DNA of 64,000 bases, from assembly GCF_011601275.1 (NCBI RefSeq), contig NZ_JAAOLY010000003.1:124001-188000 (forward strand), written 5' to 3'. Made by a program: the position numbers and the translations under genes. Each line of letters begins with the position of its first letter. The stretch's first letter is position 1. Shown in pieces: positions 25,828 to 35,250 of the stretch. The stretch is from Janthinobacterium lividum (GTDB lineage: Bacteria > Pseudomonadota > Gammaproteobacteria > Burkholderiales > Burkholderiaceae_D). Under the pieces are notes generated by a model that worked only from the letters and a program-made list of their open reading frames with translations, was not told the origin of the DNA and ran no database searches.

Positions 25828-28146
25828 ATGTTCCAATTGTTTGGTTTTGGCGGCGCCCGCTGCCCGCGCTGCGAGCACAAGAATGGCGCTGCCGCCGGCT
25901 ATTGCGCGCAATGTGGCTTGTCGCTGGGCGCGCCCGACAGCGACGCGGTGCTGCATGCCAATCAATGGCATCTTGCCGATGGGCAACTGGCCCTGTTCTT
26001 CGGCGTGCGCGAACTCTCCTCGCTGTTCGGCAGCGCGGCGCGGCGCTTGCAGGTACCGGCCGAATCGCGCGCCTGGATCGTGCAATCGGACGCTTTCACC
26101 TTGATACCGGCTGGCGACTACGATAGCGCCGCCTTCTTTGCGCGCCTGCCGGCGCTGCTGCCGGCGCGCCCGGCCGAAGTGCTGATCGCGCGTGCCGATG
26201 CCATCAGCCTGGACTTCGATTTGCCTGGCCTGGCCACGACTGAAATGCTGGGCGTCGCCGCATCGCTGCGCGTGGACATCGCGCTGGGCCAGCCCGACGC
26301 GTTCGCGCGCCAGTTCATGCGTGCGCCGGGCGCCGTCACGCGCGCCCACCTGCACGCGCTGCTGCTGCCGTCCGTGCGCCAGATTGCACTGGAATTTGTC
26401 GCCAGCCGCGCGCTGCGCGAGATGGATGCGAACGCCGACCTGCGGCCTGAATTGAACGAACGCCTGCAATCGGCCCTGACACAGCGCCTGGCGCCCAGTG
26501 GCCTGGCCGTGGCGCGCGTGGAAACGCTCAGCCTGCGGCACGACAAGCGCGAGGGCGACGGCGATGCGGCCATCGGCACCCTGTGGCTGGGCGGCTTGCC
26601 GGCGCAGGAACTCGAGCAGCACAGCCTGGAGCGCATGAAGCAGCTCGACCAGCTGTATGACGAGGAAGAGTGGCAGCGCATCCGCCGCGAGGAACTGGCG
26701 GCGCGCCACGCGCACCGCCGCGCCGAACTGCGGCAGGATGCGACGCTGGAAAAGGCGGAACTGAACCACCAGGAAGCGGAGCGCCTGCAAGCGCTGCGCG
26801 GGCGCCAGATCGACCTGTATGGCCGCATCCTGGAAGCGAAATCGCGACGCCAGGCGCTCGACCATGGCGCCGCGCTGGCGCTGGGCGAGCTGGAACAGGA
26901 ACTGGCGCAAAAGGGCGCGCAGCGGGCCGATGAAGCGGCCAACTGGGAGCACGTGCGGGCGCTGGCCGGCATCAAGATGCGCAGCGAGCTGGAACTGTCG
27001 CAGCTGCACGGTCGCGAACAGATCCAGCTGGCGCAGCAGCGCTTTACGCATCAGGTCCACCTGCAGTCGATCGCGCAGCAGGTGGAAAGCGCGCTGCTGA
27101 TCGACGACGAGACGGGCCGCCGCACCCAGCTGGCGCGCCTGCGCCAGGCGGAGGCGGATGCGGCCCGGCGCGAGGCGCAGCTGGAGGCGGAGCAGCACCA
27201 GGCCGCGTGGCAGGGACTGATGCTGGCGAATGCGGCGCGCAAGCGCGAAGCGGAGCGGGTGCAGGAGTGGGAAGACCAGATGCAACTGGCGCGCCAGCGC
27301 GAACTGCTGCGCGCCGAAGCGCACAAGGATGAGGCGGCCCAGGTGCAGGCGGCGGAAATCGCGGAAAAGGTGGCGGCGCTGCGGCGCGGCGGCGCGCGCG
27401 AGGACGCCGTCGCGCAGCAGGAAAAACTGCTGCGCACCATCGAGGCCGATGGCGTGCACGCGCGCCAGCTGCAGCAGCAAACGCAGCTGGCGCAGCTCGA
27501 CGCGCTGGCCATCGAGGAGCAGCGCCAGCAGCTGCGCCAGCTGGAACAGGAAGCGCAATGGCAGCGCGATCTGCTGGCCATGGCGCAGCAGCGCGAAAGC
27601 GATTACGCGCGCTGGAAGGGGGAGTATGAAGCCCTGCTGGCGCAGCAGGCGCATGCGGCCGAACTGGCGCGCATCGATATCGACCGCATCGAGAAAATCG
27701 GCTCGCTGAGCGACACGGGCAAGGTGGCCATGGCCGCCGGGCAGAATGCGGCCGTGCTGGCGCAAGTGCTGAAAACGCAGCTGCAGGCAGGCATGAGCGC
27801 CGAGCAAATCCACGCGCTGGCGGCGCTGGCGGCGGCCGAAAACAGCATCGCGCCGCTGGACGCCATGCGCATGGCGCAGGACAGCGTGGCGCAGGAGCGC
27901 AACTACCTGGAAGGCCAGGCGGAACGCGAACGGCGCCAGCAGCTCGACCTGATCAACCTGCAGAATGCGGCGCACGCGCATGGCCTGTCGGCGCAGGCGC
28001 AGCTGGGCGTGGCCGTGGCGCAGGCGCTGCAGCCGCAGTCCGGTGGCGGGTCGGCGCCGCTGCGCTGCAAGAACGGCCATGCGCAGCGCGCGGGCCATCC
28101 GGAAGATAAATTCTGCGCCGCCTGCGGCGTCGCCTTGCAGCCTTGA
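25828..28146 (+). CDS. Zinc-ribbon / SPFH-like / coiled-coil protein
   Basis: A 772-residue protein not assignable to a named gene. Order: an N-terminal zinc ribbon (CPRCEHKN...YCAQCG, about 12-30), a region (about 40-260) whose pattern fits an SPFH/band-7-like domain, then a very long Gln/Glu/Ala/Arg-rich coiled coil (about 265-720), and a second zinc ribbon at the C-terminus (RCKNGH...FCAACG). There is no signal peptide or clear membrane helix, so it is cytosolic or peripherally bound, and probably oligomeric. An AGGAG site five bases before the ATG is strong. The next gene, a kinase-FGE fusion, starts 19 bases after the stop, so the two form an operon and probably a complex. Confidence 0.8.
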   Translation: MFQLFGFGGARCPRCEHKNGAAAGYCAQCGLSLGAPDSDAVLHANQWHLADGQLALFFGVRELSSLFGSAARRLQVPAESRAWIVQSDAFTLIPAGDYDSAAFFARLPALLPARPAEVLIARADAISLDFDLPGLATTEMLGVAASLRVDIALGQPDAFARQFMRAPGAVTRAHLHALLLPSVRQIALEFVASRALREMDANADLRPELNERLQSALTQRLAPSGLAVARVETLSLRHDKREGDGDAAIGTLWLGGLPAQELEQHSLERMKQLDQLYDEEEWQRIRREELAARHAHRRAELRQDATLEKAELNHQEAERLQALRGRQIDLYGRILEAKSRRQALDHGAALALGELEQELAQKGAQRADEAANWEHVRALAGIKMRSELELSQLHGREQIQLAQQRFTHQVHLQSIAQQVESALLIDDETGRRTQLARLRQAEADAARREAQLEAEQHQAAWQGLMLANAARKREAERVQEWEDQMQLARQRELLRAEAHKDEAAQVQAAEIAEKVAALRRGGAREDAVAQQEKLLRTIEADGVHARQLQQQTQLAQLDALAIEEQRQQLRQLEQEAQWQRDLLAMAQQRESDYARWKGEYEALLAQQAHAAELARIDIDRIEKIGSLSDTGKVAMAAGQNAAVLAQVLKTQLQAGMSAEQIHALAALAAAENSIAPLDAMRMAQDSVAQERNYLEGQAERERRQQLDLINLQNAAHAHGLSAQAQLGVAVAQALQPQSGGGSAPLRCKNGHAQRAGHPEDKFCAACGVALQP

Positions 28147-28165
28147 TGGAAGCGTTTCACCCCAG

Positions 28166-30487
28166 ATGATGCAAAAAGCACGAGACAAACTGCGGGAACT
28201 GCGCGCCCTCCACGACGACGGGCTGCTCAGCGAGCAGGAATTTGAACGCCGCAAGAACGCCATCCTCGACGCCGAGTACGCGCCACCCAGCGCTGCGTCT
28301 GTGCCGGCGCCGCTGCCCGTACGCCAGGGCACGGAGCTGGGCTTCATGACGGGCCAGGAAATCGGCCCGCAAAACCGCCGCTACCGGCTCGAGCGGCTGA
28401 TCGGCACGGGCGGCATGGGGCAGGTGTGGCAAGCGACCGACCTGGCCACGCACGCGGAGCTGGGCAGCAGCGAAATGGTGGCGCTGAAGATCTTGCCGCC
28501 GCAGCTGACGCAAAGCGCCACGCACGCCAAGCTGCTGATCGAGGAGGCGACGCAGGCACGCAAGCTCGCGCATGAAAACATCGTGCGCGTCTACGAGTGG
28601 GCGCAGGATCCGGCCACGGCCAGCTATTTCATCATCATGGAATGCCTCGATGGCGAAGACCTCGAGCACTATCTGGCGCGCGAGGGCGCGCTGCCCCTGT
28701 CCACCGTGCAGGAACTGCTGCAGCCGGTGGCCGAAGCCCTGTCGTATGCGTGGGAAAAGCACAAGCTCGTGCACCGCGACATCAAGCCGGGCAATGTCTT
28801 CCTGACGGCCAGGGGCGACGTCAAGCTGCTCGATTACGGCATCGCTTCGCGCGTGCGCAATGCGGACAGCAGCCTGGCGCTGGACATGCCGAATGCGGGT
28901 ACGCACGGCTACCGGGCGCCCGAGGCCGGCGTCAACCAGCGCCAGCCCAGCCCGGGCCTGGACGTGTACGCCGTGGCCGTGATGATCTATCAGATGCTCG
29001 AAGGGCGCATGCCGTTCGACGACGCGCGCAGCGCCAGCCATTTGCCGTCCGCGCCGCAAGCGCTCAACGCGCAGCAGTGGCAAGTACTGCAGAACGGTTT
29101 TTCGCTGACACCGGAACTGCGGCCCCAATCCGTGCAAGCCTTGCTGGAAAACCTGGAGCGTGCGGCCGGGCCGTCGCCTGAAGAACTGGCGGAACAGGCG
29201 CGCCAGCAGCAGGCGCGCGCGGCGCAGCAGGCGCAGCAACAACGGGAGGCGGCGCTGGTGGCCGAACAGGCCCGCGAGGCGGCGGTCAAGGAGGCGAGGG
29301 CGCGCCAGGAAGAACTGGACCAGCGCCGCAAGGCCGAGATCCAGGCGGCCGCGCTGGAAAAGCAGCGGCAAGATAAACTGCGCCGCGAACAGGAGGCGCA
29401 GCGCCATTTCGAAGCGGAAGAGGCGCGCAAGCTGCGCAAGGAAGCGCTGCGCGGCCAGCTGCGCGCGCGCCGCGAAGCCGATGCGGCCACCGCCTTGCAG
29501 GAACACCAGGAATTGCAGCGCAAGGCCATCGTCGCCAAGGCGGAAGCGGCCTACCGCGCCGAGCAGGAACGCGCGCGCAAGGAACAGGCCAGCCGCGCCG
29601 CCGCAGCAGCTGCCCCTGCGCCGGCATCCGCGCCGGCGCCGGAAGCCGAGCACGTGGAACCGGTGCCCAATGCGGAAGGCGTCTTGCGCGACGATTTTCT
29701 CGATGGCTCGGGGCAGGGGCCGGAACTGGTGCTCATTCCCAGTGGGCGCTTCCAGATGGGCGCGCACGAGACGGAACACAAGGCCGCCATCCAGGCCGGC
29801 TCGCAGCAGACGTGGCTGGATCGTGAAACGCCGCAGCACTGGGTCGGCATCGAGCACCCGTTCGCGCTGGCGCGCCACCCCGTCAGCGTGGGCGAATGGC
29901 GGGCCTTCGTCAAGGCGACCGGCTGGGCGGGCGGCTCGGAAACGGACTGGGACAATCCCGGCTTCGTGCAGAACGACCAGCACCCGGTGGTGGGCGTGAG
30001 CTGGAATGACGCGCAGCTGTACATGGCGTGGATGAGCGAGCGCACGGGCCGGCGCTACCGCCTGCCCAGCGAAGCGGAGTGGGAATACGCATGCCGCGCC
30101 GGCACGCGCACGGCCTTCAACGTGGGCGACACGATCAGCACCGAGCAAGCCAATTACGACGGCCTGTACGTCTACAACGGCGGCCCGCGCGGCGTGTACC
30201 GGGGCGGCACCACGCCGCTGGGCACTTTCGCGCCGAATTCCTGGGGCCTGTTCGACATGCATGGCAATGTGTGGGAATGGGTGCAGGACGTCGTGCACGA
30301 CAATTACGAAGGCGCGCCCGTCGATGGCAGTGCCTGGGAAGAGGGCAGCGACAGCAGCCGGCGCATCCTGCGCGGCGGCTCCTGGCTGTACCACCCGCGC
30401 TACCTGCGCTCGGCCCTGCGCAACGGCTTTTCCAGCGTGCTGTCGAACGATATCGTGGGCTTCCGCGTGGCGCGCACGCTCGACTAA
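28166..30487 (+). CDS. Ser/Thr kinase fused to an FGE-sulfatase domain
   Basis: A 773-residue protein. Order: a SHOCT-like short helix pair (LHDDGLLSEQEFERRKNAIL, 10-35), a Hanks-type kinase (about 70-335) with glycine loop IGTGGMGQVW, the Lys in VALKI, catalytic HRDIKPGN (Asp205), DYGIAS in place of DFG and GTHGYRAPE; a long Ala/Gln/Arg coiled coil (about 340-500); and a C-terminal formylglycine-generating-enzyme-like domain (about 517-773) with WNDAQLYMAWMSERTG, RLPSEAEWEYACRAGT, DMHGNVWEW and RGGSWLYHPRYLRSA. The FGE copper-binding cysteine pair is not seen, so the domain is more likely a binding module. There is no membrane helix. An ATG at 28169 is an alternative start. Confidence 0.85.
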   Translation: MMQKARDKLRELRALHDDGLLSEQEFERRKNAILDAEYAPPSAASVPAPLPVRQGTELGFMTGQEIGPQNRRYRLERLIGTGGMGQVWQATDLATHAELGSSEMVALKILPPQLTQSATHAKLLIEEATQARKLAHENIVRVYEWAQDPATASYFIIMECLDGEDLEHYLAREGALPLSTVQELLQPVAEALSYAWEKHKLVHRDIKPGNVFLTARGDVKLLDYGIASRVRNADSSLALDMPNAGTHGYRAPEAGVNQRQPSPGLDVYAVAVMIYQMLEGRMPFDDARSASHLPSAPQALNAQQWQVLQNGFSLTPELRPQSVQALLENLERAAGPSPEELAEQARQQQARAAQQAQQQREAALVAEQAREAAVKEARARQEELDQRRKAEIQAAALEKQRQDKLRREQEAQRHFEAEEARKLRKEALRGQLRARREADAATALQEHQELQRKAIVAKAEAAYRAEQERARKEQASRAAAAAAPAPASAPAPEAEHVEPVPNAEGVLRDDFLDGSGQGPELVLIPSGRFQMGAHETEHKAAIQAGSQQTWLDRETPQHWVGIEHPFALARHPVSVGEWRAFVKATGWAGGSETDWDNPGFVQNDQHPVVGVSWNDAQLYMAWMSERTGRRYRLPSEAEWEYACRAGTRTAFNVGDTISTEQANYDGLYVYNGGPRGVYRGGTTPLGTFAPNSWGLFDMHGNVWEWVQDVVHDNYEGAPVDGSAWEEGSDSSRRILRGGSWLYHPRYLRSALRNGFSSVLSNDIVGFRVARTLD

Positions 30488-30549
30488 TCCATTGTCATAT
30501 TGGCCATCTTGGCGGATACTTCATGCACCTTAACCGTGCTGGAGTGTCC

Positions 30550-31269
30550 GTGTTCAAACGCCGCCTGCTGTCCCTCGTGTTCGCCTGCTTGCCCATCTCC
30601 GCTCTGGCCGGCGATTTGCCTTCCTATCCCTTCATCCACGCGACGGGCACGGCCTACAGCTTCGTCACGCCGGACCTGGGCGAGATCGACTTCGATGTCA
30701 GCGCCTTCGACCCGGCGCCTGACGTGGCCACCGCGCTGGTGAAGACGCGCATCACGGAAATCAAGGCGCTGCTAATGGAGCAGGGTTTGCCGGAAGCGGC
30801 GGCCGGCATCGAGGTGCGCGACGTGCGCAAGGAAATCCGCAAGGGCGCAGAACAGGATCCGGCCAATCCGCAGTACCAGATCAAGGCCAGCGTGCATATC
30901 AACGTGGCGGATTTGTCGAAATGGCCCGCCGTCATGGGCCCGCTGCTGGCCATGCCCAACCTCGATGCGTTTGCCGTCACCTTCGGCGCCACGCAGCGCA
31001 TCCGCCTGGAAGAGGAGCTGGTGGGCGAGGCCGTCAAGGATGCGCAGCGCAAGGCCGACGCCATGGCGCGCGGCTTGGGCAAGCGCGTGGGTGCCGTGGC
31101 CGGCATCTCGTCGGACCAGCTGAAAAACCTGGGCAATGCGGTGGGCCTGGTGCCGTCCGACCGCTACCAGCGCGCCAACAGCCGCCAGCGGCAAAATCCC
31201 GACGACATGCTGATGGTCACTGTCCTCAAGATGGGACAGACGGTCGACGCCGTATTCCGTATCAAATGA
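30550..31269 (+). CDS. Periplasmic SIMPL-domain (DUF541) protein
   Basis: A 239-residue exported protein with a signal peptide (FKRRLLSLVFACLPISALA) and a SIMPL/DUF541 domain: HATGTAYSFVTPDLGEIDFDV near the start and the typical helix AVKDAQRKADAMARGLGKRVG. These proteins form periplasmic or membrane-bound oligomers with poorly known roles. I use the GTG at 30550, five bases after GGAG, which gives a standard signal peptide; an ATG at 30523 would add nine residues. It follows the kinase gene by 62 bases and may belong to the same unit. Confidence 0.8.
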   Translation: MFKRRLLSLVFACLPISALAGDLPSYPFIHATGTAYSFVTPDLGEIDFDVSAFDPAPDVATALVKTRITEIKALLMEQGLPEAAAGIEVRDVRKEIRKGAEQDPANPQYQIKASVHINVADLSKWPAVMGPLLAMPNLDAFAVTFGATQRIRLEEELVGEAVKDAQRKADAMARGLGKRVGAVAGISSDQLKNLGNAVGLVPSDRYQRANSRQRQNPDDMLMVTVLKMGQTVDAVFRIK

Positions 31270-31347
31270 CCAGGTAGCAGGGCAGCAGGCTGCGCCAAGC
31301 GGCCAAACGGTGTAAATTGTGGCTTTCCAAACGCACCAAGGAACGCC

Positions 31348-31746
31348 ATGACCATCAAAGCCATCCGCGACCAGTCGCAACCCATGCGCCACATCGTGCA
31401 CGTACGCGACCACATCATTTCCGCCGATGCCTCGGTGGAGGAGGGTGGCGGCGACGCCGGCCCTTCGCCGCACGACCTGTACGACGCGGCCCTGTCGGCC
31501 TGCAAGGCGCTCACCGTCGTCTGGTACGCCCGGCACAAGGGCATCCCGCTGGAACACGTGGAAGTGTCGACCGAGCGCGACGCCAGCGAAGAGCGCAAGG
31601 GCGTGTACCGCCTGGCCGCCACCCTGCACCTGACGGGCGAGCTGACGGATGCGCAGCGCCAGGAATTGCTGGCCGTGGCCGGCAAATGCCCGATCCACAA
31701 GCTGATGACGGCCGTCACCACGGAAATCACGACGGTGCTGGCATGA
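31348..31746 (+). CDS. OsmC-family peroxiredoxin
   Basis: A 132-residue OsmC/Ohr-fold protein: DASVEEGGGDAGPSPHDLYDAALSAC-type block with one conserved Cys at about residue 52 and the second in GKCPIHKL near residue 115. These thiols reduce organic peroxides in the cytoplasm. AAGGAA five bases before the ATG. Its stop overlaps the start of the pirin gene (ATGA), so the two are translationally coupled. Confidence 0.9.
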   Translation: MTIKAIRDQSQPMRHIVHVRDHIISADASVEEGGGDAGPSPHDLYDAALSACKALTVVWYARHKGIPLEHVEVSTERDASEERKGVYRLAATLHLTGELTDAQRQELLAVAGKCPIHKLMTAVTTEITTVLA

Positions 31747-32630
31747 GCGCGGCCATCCTGAAAAGCCACGAAAAGGACCTGGGCGGCGGCTTCGTCGTGC
31801 GGCGCTTGCTGCCTTCCGCGGCAAAACAGGCTGTCGGGCCCTTCATCTTCTTCGATCATTTCGGCCCCATCGACGTCGCCCCCGACGCCAACCACGACGT
31901 GCGCCCCCATCCGCATATCGGCCTGGCCACCGTCACTTATCTGTTCGAAGGCGCGATCGACCACCGCGACAGCATCGGTTCCTGCCAGCGCATCGAACCG
32001 GGCGCCATCAACTGGATGACGGCCGGGCGCGGCATCGTGCATTCGGAACGCACGCCGCACGACCTGGCCGGACAACCGCACCGCACCCACGGCTTGCAGC
32101 TGTGGGCCGCGCTGCCCAAGGCGCACGAGGAAGACGAACCGAGTTTCACGCACACGCCGCAGGCCGACATTCCCGTCGTGCCGCTCGATGGCGCCGTGGT
32201 GAAGGTGTTGATCGGCACAGCCTTTGGCCAGACCTCGCCCGTGCGCACCTATATGCAGACGGTGTACCTGGACGTGGCGCTGCAGGCGGGGCGTACATTA
32301 CGGCTGGAAGGCTTGCCGCCGGAAGCGGCGATCTATCCGATCAGCGGGGAAGTGCTGGTCGATGGCGTGGCGCTCGCGCCGCACACCATGGCCTTGCTGG
32401 AAGCGGGCACGGTGCCTGTCGTAACGGCAGGCGGCGGCCCGGTGCAGTTCGTCGTCATCGGCGGCGAGCCGCTGGACGGCCACCGCTTCCTGTTCTGGAA
32501 CTTCGTCTCCTCGAGCAAGGAGCGATTGTCGCAAGCGGCCGACGACTGGACCGCCCAGCGCATGGGGAGCGTGCCGGGCGAGACGGAATTCATCCCGCTG
32601 CCGAAGGCGCCATTGCGTCCTCCGGCATAA
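31743..32630 (+). CDS. Pirin-family bicupin protein
   Basis: A 295-residue pirin homologue of two cupin barrels. The metal-site pattern is visible: VRPHPHIGLATVTYLFEG (two His), HRDS, and RGIVHSERTP (third His, Glu further on). Pirins in bacteria include quercetin dioxygenases and redox-sensitive regulators; which applies is not clear. Its ATG overlaps the OsmC stop by four bases, suggesting a joint role in oxidative stress. Confidence 0.9.
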   Translation: MSAAILKSHEKDLGGGFVVRRLLPSAAKQAVGPFIFFDHFGPIDVAPDANHDVRPHPHIGLATVTYLFEGAIDHRDSIGSCQRIEPGAINWMTAGRGIVHSERTPHDLAGQPHRTHGLQLWAALPKAHEEDEPSFTHTPQADIPVVPLDGAVVKVLIGTAFGQTSPVRTYMQTVYLDVALQAGRTLRLEGLPPEAAIYPISGEVLVDGVALAPHTMALLEAGTVPVVTAGGGPVQFVVIGGEPLDGHRFLFWNFVSSSKERLSQAADDWTAQRMGSVPGETEFIPLPKAPLRPPA

Positions 32631-32636
32631 GCTGGA

Positions 32637-35111
32637 TTAGAACCGCGCGCGCAAGGTCAGTTGCGCCTTGCGCGGCTCGCCATAGAAATTGCCCCAGGCC
32701 GGCGCACCCACCGTCTGGTAGTAGCGCTTGTCGAGCAAGTTCGTCACGGACAGCGAGGCCGTCCAGTTGCGGTCGATCTGGTAGGCGCCGCGCGCGCTCC
32801 ACAAGGCATACGCGCCTTGCGCCACCGTGACGTTCTGCGTCACGCGCGAACTCTCCGTCTGGAAGTTCACGCCGCCGCCCACGCTCCACTTCTGCAGGGC
32901 GCCGGGCAGGCGGTAGTCGCTCCACGCGCGCAGCATGTGGCGCGGCGAGTAGGTGCTGGCGAACATCACGCCCGCATTCGACGTCTGCTCCAGGTATTTG
33001 AAGTTGTTCAGCGTGTAGCCGGCGAACAGCTGCCAGCCCGGCGCCACTTCGCCGCTGATTTCCGCATCGACGCCTTCGCTGCGTACCTTGCCCGCCGAGA
33101 AATAGCATTCCGTGCCGCTGGAACAGGTATTGACCAAGTCCAGCTCCGCGCGGTTGCGCTGCTCGATGCGGAACAGCGCCAGCGAGGTGTTCACCTTGCC
33201 GTCGAGCAGTTCACCTTTCACGCCCACCTCCAGGTTGCGGCCCTTGAGCGGGTCGAGCAGGGCGCCTTCGGCCGTGCGCTGGTTTTGCGGCTGGAAGATG
33301 TCGGAGACGCTGGCATAGCCGGACCAGCGCTTGTCAAACGCATAGATCACGCCGCCATACGGCGTGACGACGCCGTTTTCGCGGTACGGATCGATGTACA
33401 CCTCGCCCGTGTCGCGGTACACGCTGCTCCATTTGTAGTTCGATACGCGCGCGCCCGCCACCACGGTGAGCGGATCGCTGACGCTGAAGCGGGCCACGCC
33501 GTAGGCGCCCGTCTGCGTCATTTTCGTCAAGCTGGGATCGCCGCGGTAGCTGTTTGCGCGGAACCAGGCGTCGCTCGGTTCGGCCACGCCGTGATTTGGG
33601 CGCAGCGGGTTGTTCGGCTGCTGCAGCAAGGCCAGGCTGAAATCGCTGTCGCTTTCCAGCCGGTTCGTGTTGATGCCGGCGCTGAAGCCGTGGCGGCGGC
33701 CGAAGGCGTTGAATTTGCCGTCGAGCGACAGGTCGAGGCCCTTGTTGGTGCTGCCGTAGTCGAACACGCCGCCATACATCATCATGCCGGCCATGGTGGC
33801 GGGATTGATCGCGCCCTGGCTGAACATGTATTTCACGTCATGCCGCTCGCGCGTGTAGTTGGCGCTGGCCTTGAACAGCCAATCGGCGTCGAAGCGGTGC
33901 TCGAATTCGGCGAAGACGACCGTCTGGCGGCTAGCCCAGCGGTTCCAGTCGGCGCCGAGGAAGGTTTCGCGCGGCAGTTTCGGATCGCTGCCATCGCGGT
34001 AGCGGGCCATGCCGGAAAAGAACGGCGTCGAATGCAGCTTTTCGTAGCTGGCGCCCGTCGTCAGCTTGCTGCCCGGCGCCAGGTCGAATTCCAGCACGCC
34101 ATACAGCACGTCGGTGCGGCTGTCGGCCACGTCATAGAAATAATCGCGCTGCTCGTGCGCGGCCACGGCGCGGCCACGGATGCTGCCCGACTCGTTCAAG
34201 GGACCGGTGACGTCGACTTCGCCGCGCACGTCGTTCCAGCGGCCCGCGCTCAACGCCAGCTGCACCTGCTTTTCCGCCAGCGGGCGCTTGCGCACCATGT
34301 TGATGGCGGCGCCCGGCGAACCGGTGCCCTGCAGCAGGCCGGTGGCGCCGCGCACGATTTCCACCCTGTCCAGCACGGCCGTATTGCTGGTAAAGCTGTT
34401 CGCCTGCGGGTAGTACATGGCGCGGTTGACGCCGTCGAACTGGTAAGTGTCGACCATGAAGCCGCGCGAATACACATAACGCCCGCCCATGGGGCTGTCG
34501 TACATGGTGATGCCGGTGGTATTGGCCAGCACGGCGTCGATGGTGTTGAGGTTCTGGTCGTCCATTTTCTGGCGCGTGACGACGCTGACAGATTGAGGAA
34601 TCTCGCGCAGGGTTTGCACGCCCTTGCCGACGGTGACGGCGCGCGCCGCATACGAGTTGCTGTGTTCACTGACGGGGTCGCGTTCCATGCTGGCGCTGAC
34701 CGTCACGGGCGCCATGGTCTTTTCCACGCCGGCCGCGGTTGCGGACGATGGCGCCGCCTGGCGCAGCACGTAGGCGCCGTTCGGCAGTTGCACGGCTTCC
34801 AGGCCGCTGCCGGCCAGCACCTGGGCAAAGCCCTGGGCTACGCCAAAGCTGCCGCGCACACCGGGCGAGCGCAGTCCCCGCGTCTGCGCGGGATCGGTCG
34901 ACAGGCTGACGCCGGCGGCGACGGCAAAGTCATTCAAGGCGGTGGCCAGCGGGCCGGCCGGTACGGCGTAGGCTTGCGGGGCAGTGGCGGCCTGGCCTTG
35001 CGCCAGCGCGGGCGCGGCGCTAAAGGCGGCGGGGGCGGCGCAAGCCATGGCGATGACGGCCAGGCGGATGGCGCGCGCGGCGGGATGGAGGACGGGGGTG
35101 GTCAGCTGCAT
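32637..35111 (-). CDS. TonB-dependent siderophore receptor with STN signalling domain
   Basis: An 824-residue outer-membrane receptor. After a signal peptide (cleavage near APALAQ) comes an STN domain (about 50-110, with PLATALNDFAVAAGVSLS) as in FecA, then a plug (about 140-260, LREIPQSVSVVTRQKMDDQN, VEIVRGATGLLQGTGSPGAAIN) and a 22-stranded barrel ending in the terminal Phe of LTLRARF. The STN domain signals to a FecR-type protein, and fecR and fecI homologues lie directly upstream. Ligand unknown; the plug resembles ferrichrome/pyoverdine-type receptors. A 12-bp tandem repeat ATTGGCTACTTA occurs twice at 35165-35188 in the gap before it. Confidence 0.93.
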   Translation of the reverse strand: MQLTTPVLHPAARAIRLAVIAMACAAPAAFSAAPALAQGQAATAPQAYAVPAGPLATALNDFAVAAGVSLSTDPAQTRGLRSPGVRGSFGVAQGFAQVLAGSGLEAVQLPNGAYVLRQAAPSSATAAGVEKTMAPVTVSASMERDPVSEHSNSYAARAVTVGKGVQTLREIPQSVSVVTRQKMDDQNLNTIDAVLANTTGITMYDSPMGGRYVYSRGFMVDTYQFDGVNRAMYYPQANSFTSNTAVLDRVEIVRGATGLLQGTGSPGAAINMVRKRPLAEKQVQLALSAGRWNDVRGEVDVTGPLNESGSIRGRAVAAHEQRDYFYDVADSRTDVLYGVLEFDLAPGSKLTTGASYEKLHSTPFFSGMARYRDGSDPKLPRETFLGADWNRWASRQTVVFAEFEHRFDADWLFKASANYTRERHDVKYMFSQGAINPATMAGMMMYGGVFDYGSTNKGLDLSLDGKFNAFGRRHGFSAGINTNRLESDSDFSLALLQQPNNPLRPNHGVAEPSDAWFRANSYRGDPSLTKMTQTGAYGVARFSVSDPLTVVAGARVSNYKWSSVYRDTGEVYIDPYRENGVVTPYGGVIYAFDKRWSGYASVSDIFQPQNQRTAEGALLDPLKGRNLEVGVKGELLDGKVNTSLALFRIEQRNRAELDLVNTCSSGTECYFSAGKVRSEGVDAEISGEVAPGWQLFAGYTLNNFKYLEQTSNAGVMFASTYSPRHMLRAWSDYRLPGALQKWSVGGGVNFQTESSRVTQNVTVAQGAYALWSARGAYQIDRNWTASLSVTNLLDKRYYQTVGAPAWGNFYGEPRKAQLTLRARF

Positions 35112-35250
35112 GCTCGGTCTTTCTGCTCTAAGGGGTAAGAATTGGCGTATGAATCGACTACGTGATTGGCTACTTAATTGGCTACTTAACTAGGAAGCCG
35201 AAGCAGCGCAGCGAAACACCAACCCCTGGCGCAAAAAAAACTGAAAATAA

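Noticed and set aside
25679-26104. A 141-residue frame overlapping the start of the zinc-ribbon gene
   Set aside because: It overlaps the operator region and the real gene in another frame and lacks a ribosome site.
25822-30394. Long antisense frames opposite the zinc-ribbon and kinase genes
   Set aside because: Alanine- and glutamine-rich coiled coils produce long antisense frames; no motifs or starts support them.
29700-30487. Diversity-generating retroelement target
   Set aside because: The FGE-type C-terminus resembles such targets, but no reverse transcriptase, accessory gene or template repeat is in the window.
32661-35138. An 825-residue open frame antisense to the TonB receptor
   Set aside because: Shadow frame; the receptor strand has signal peptide, STN, plug and barrel end.
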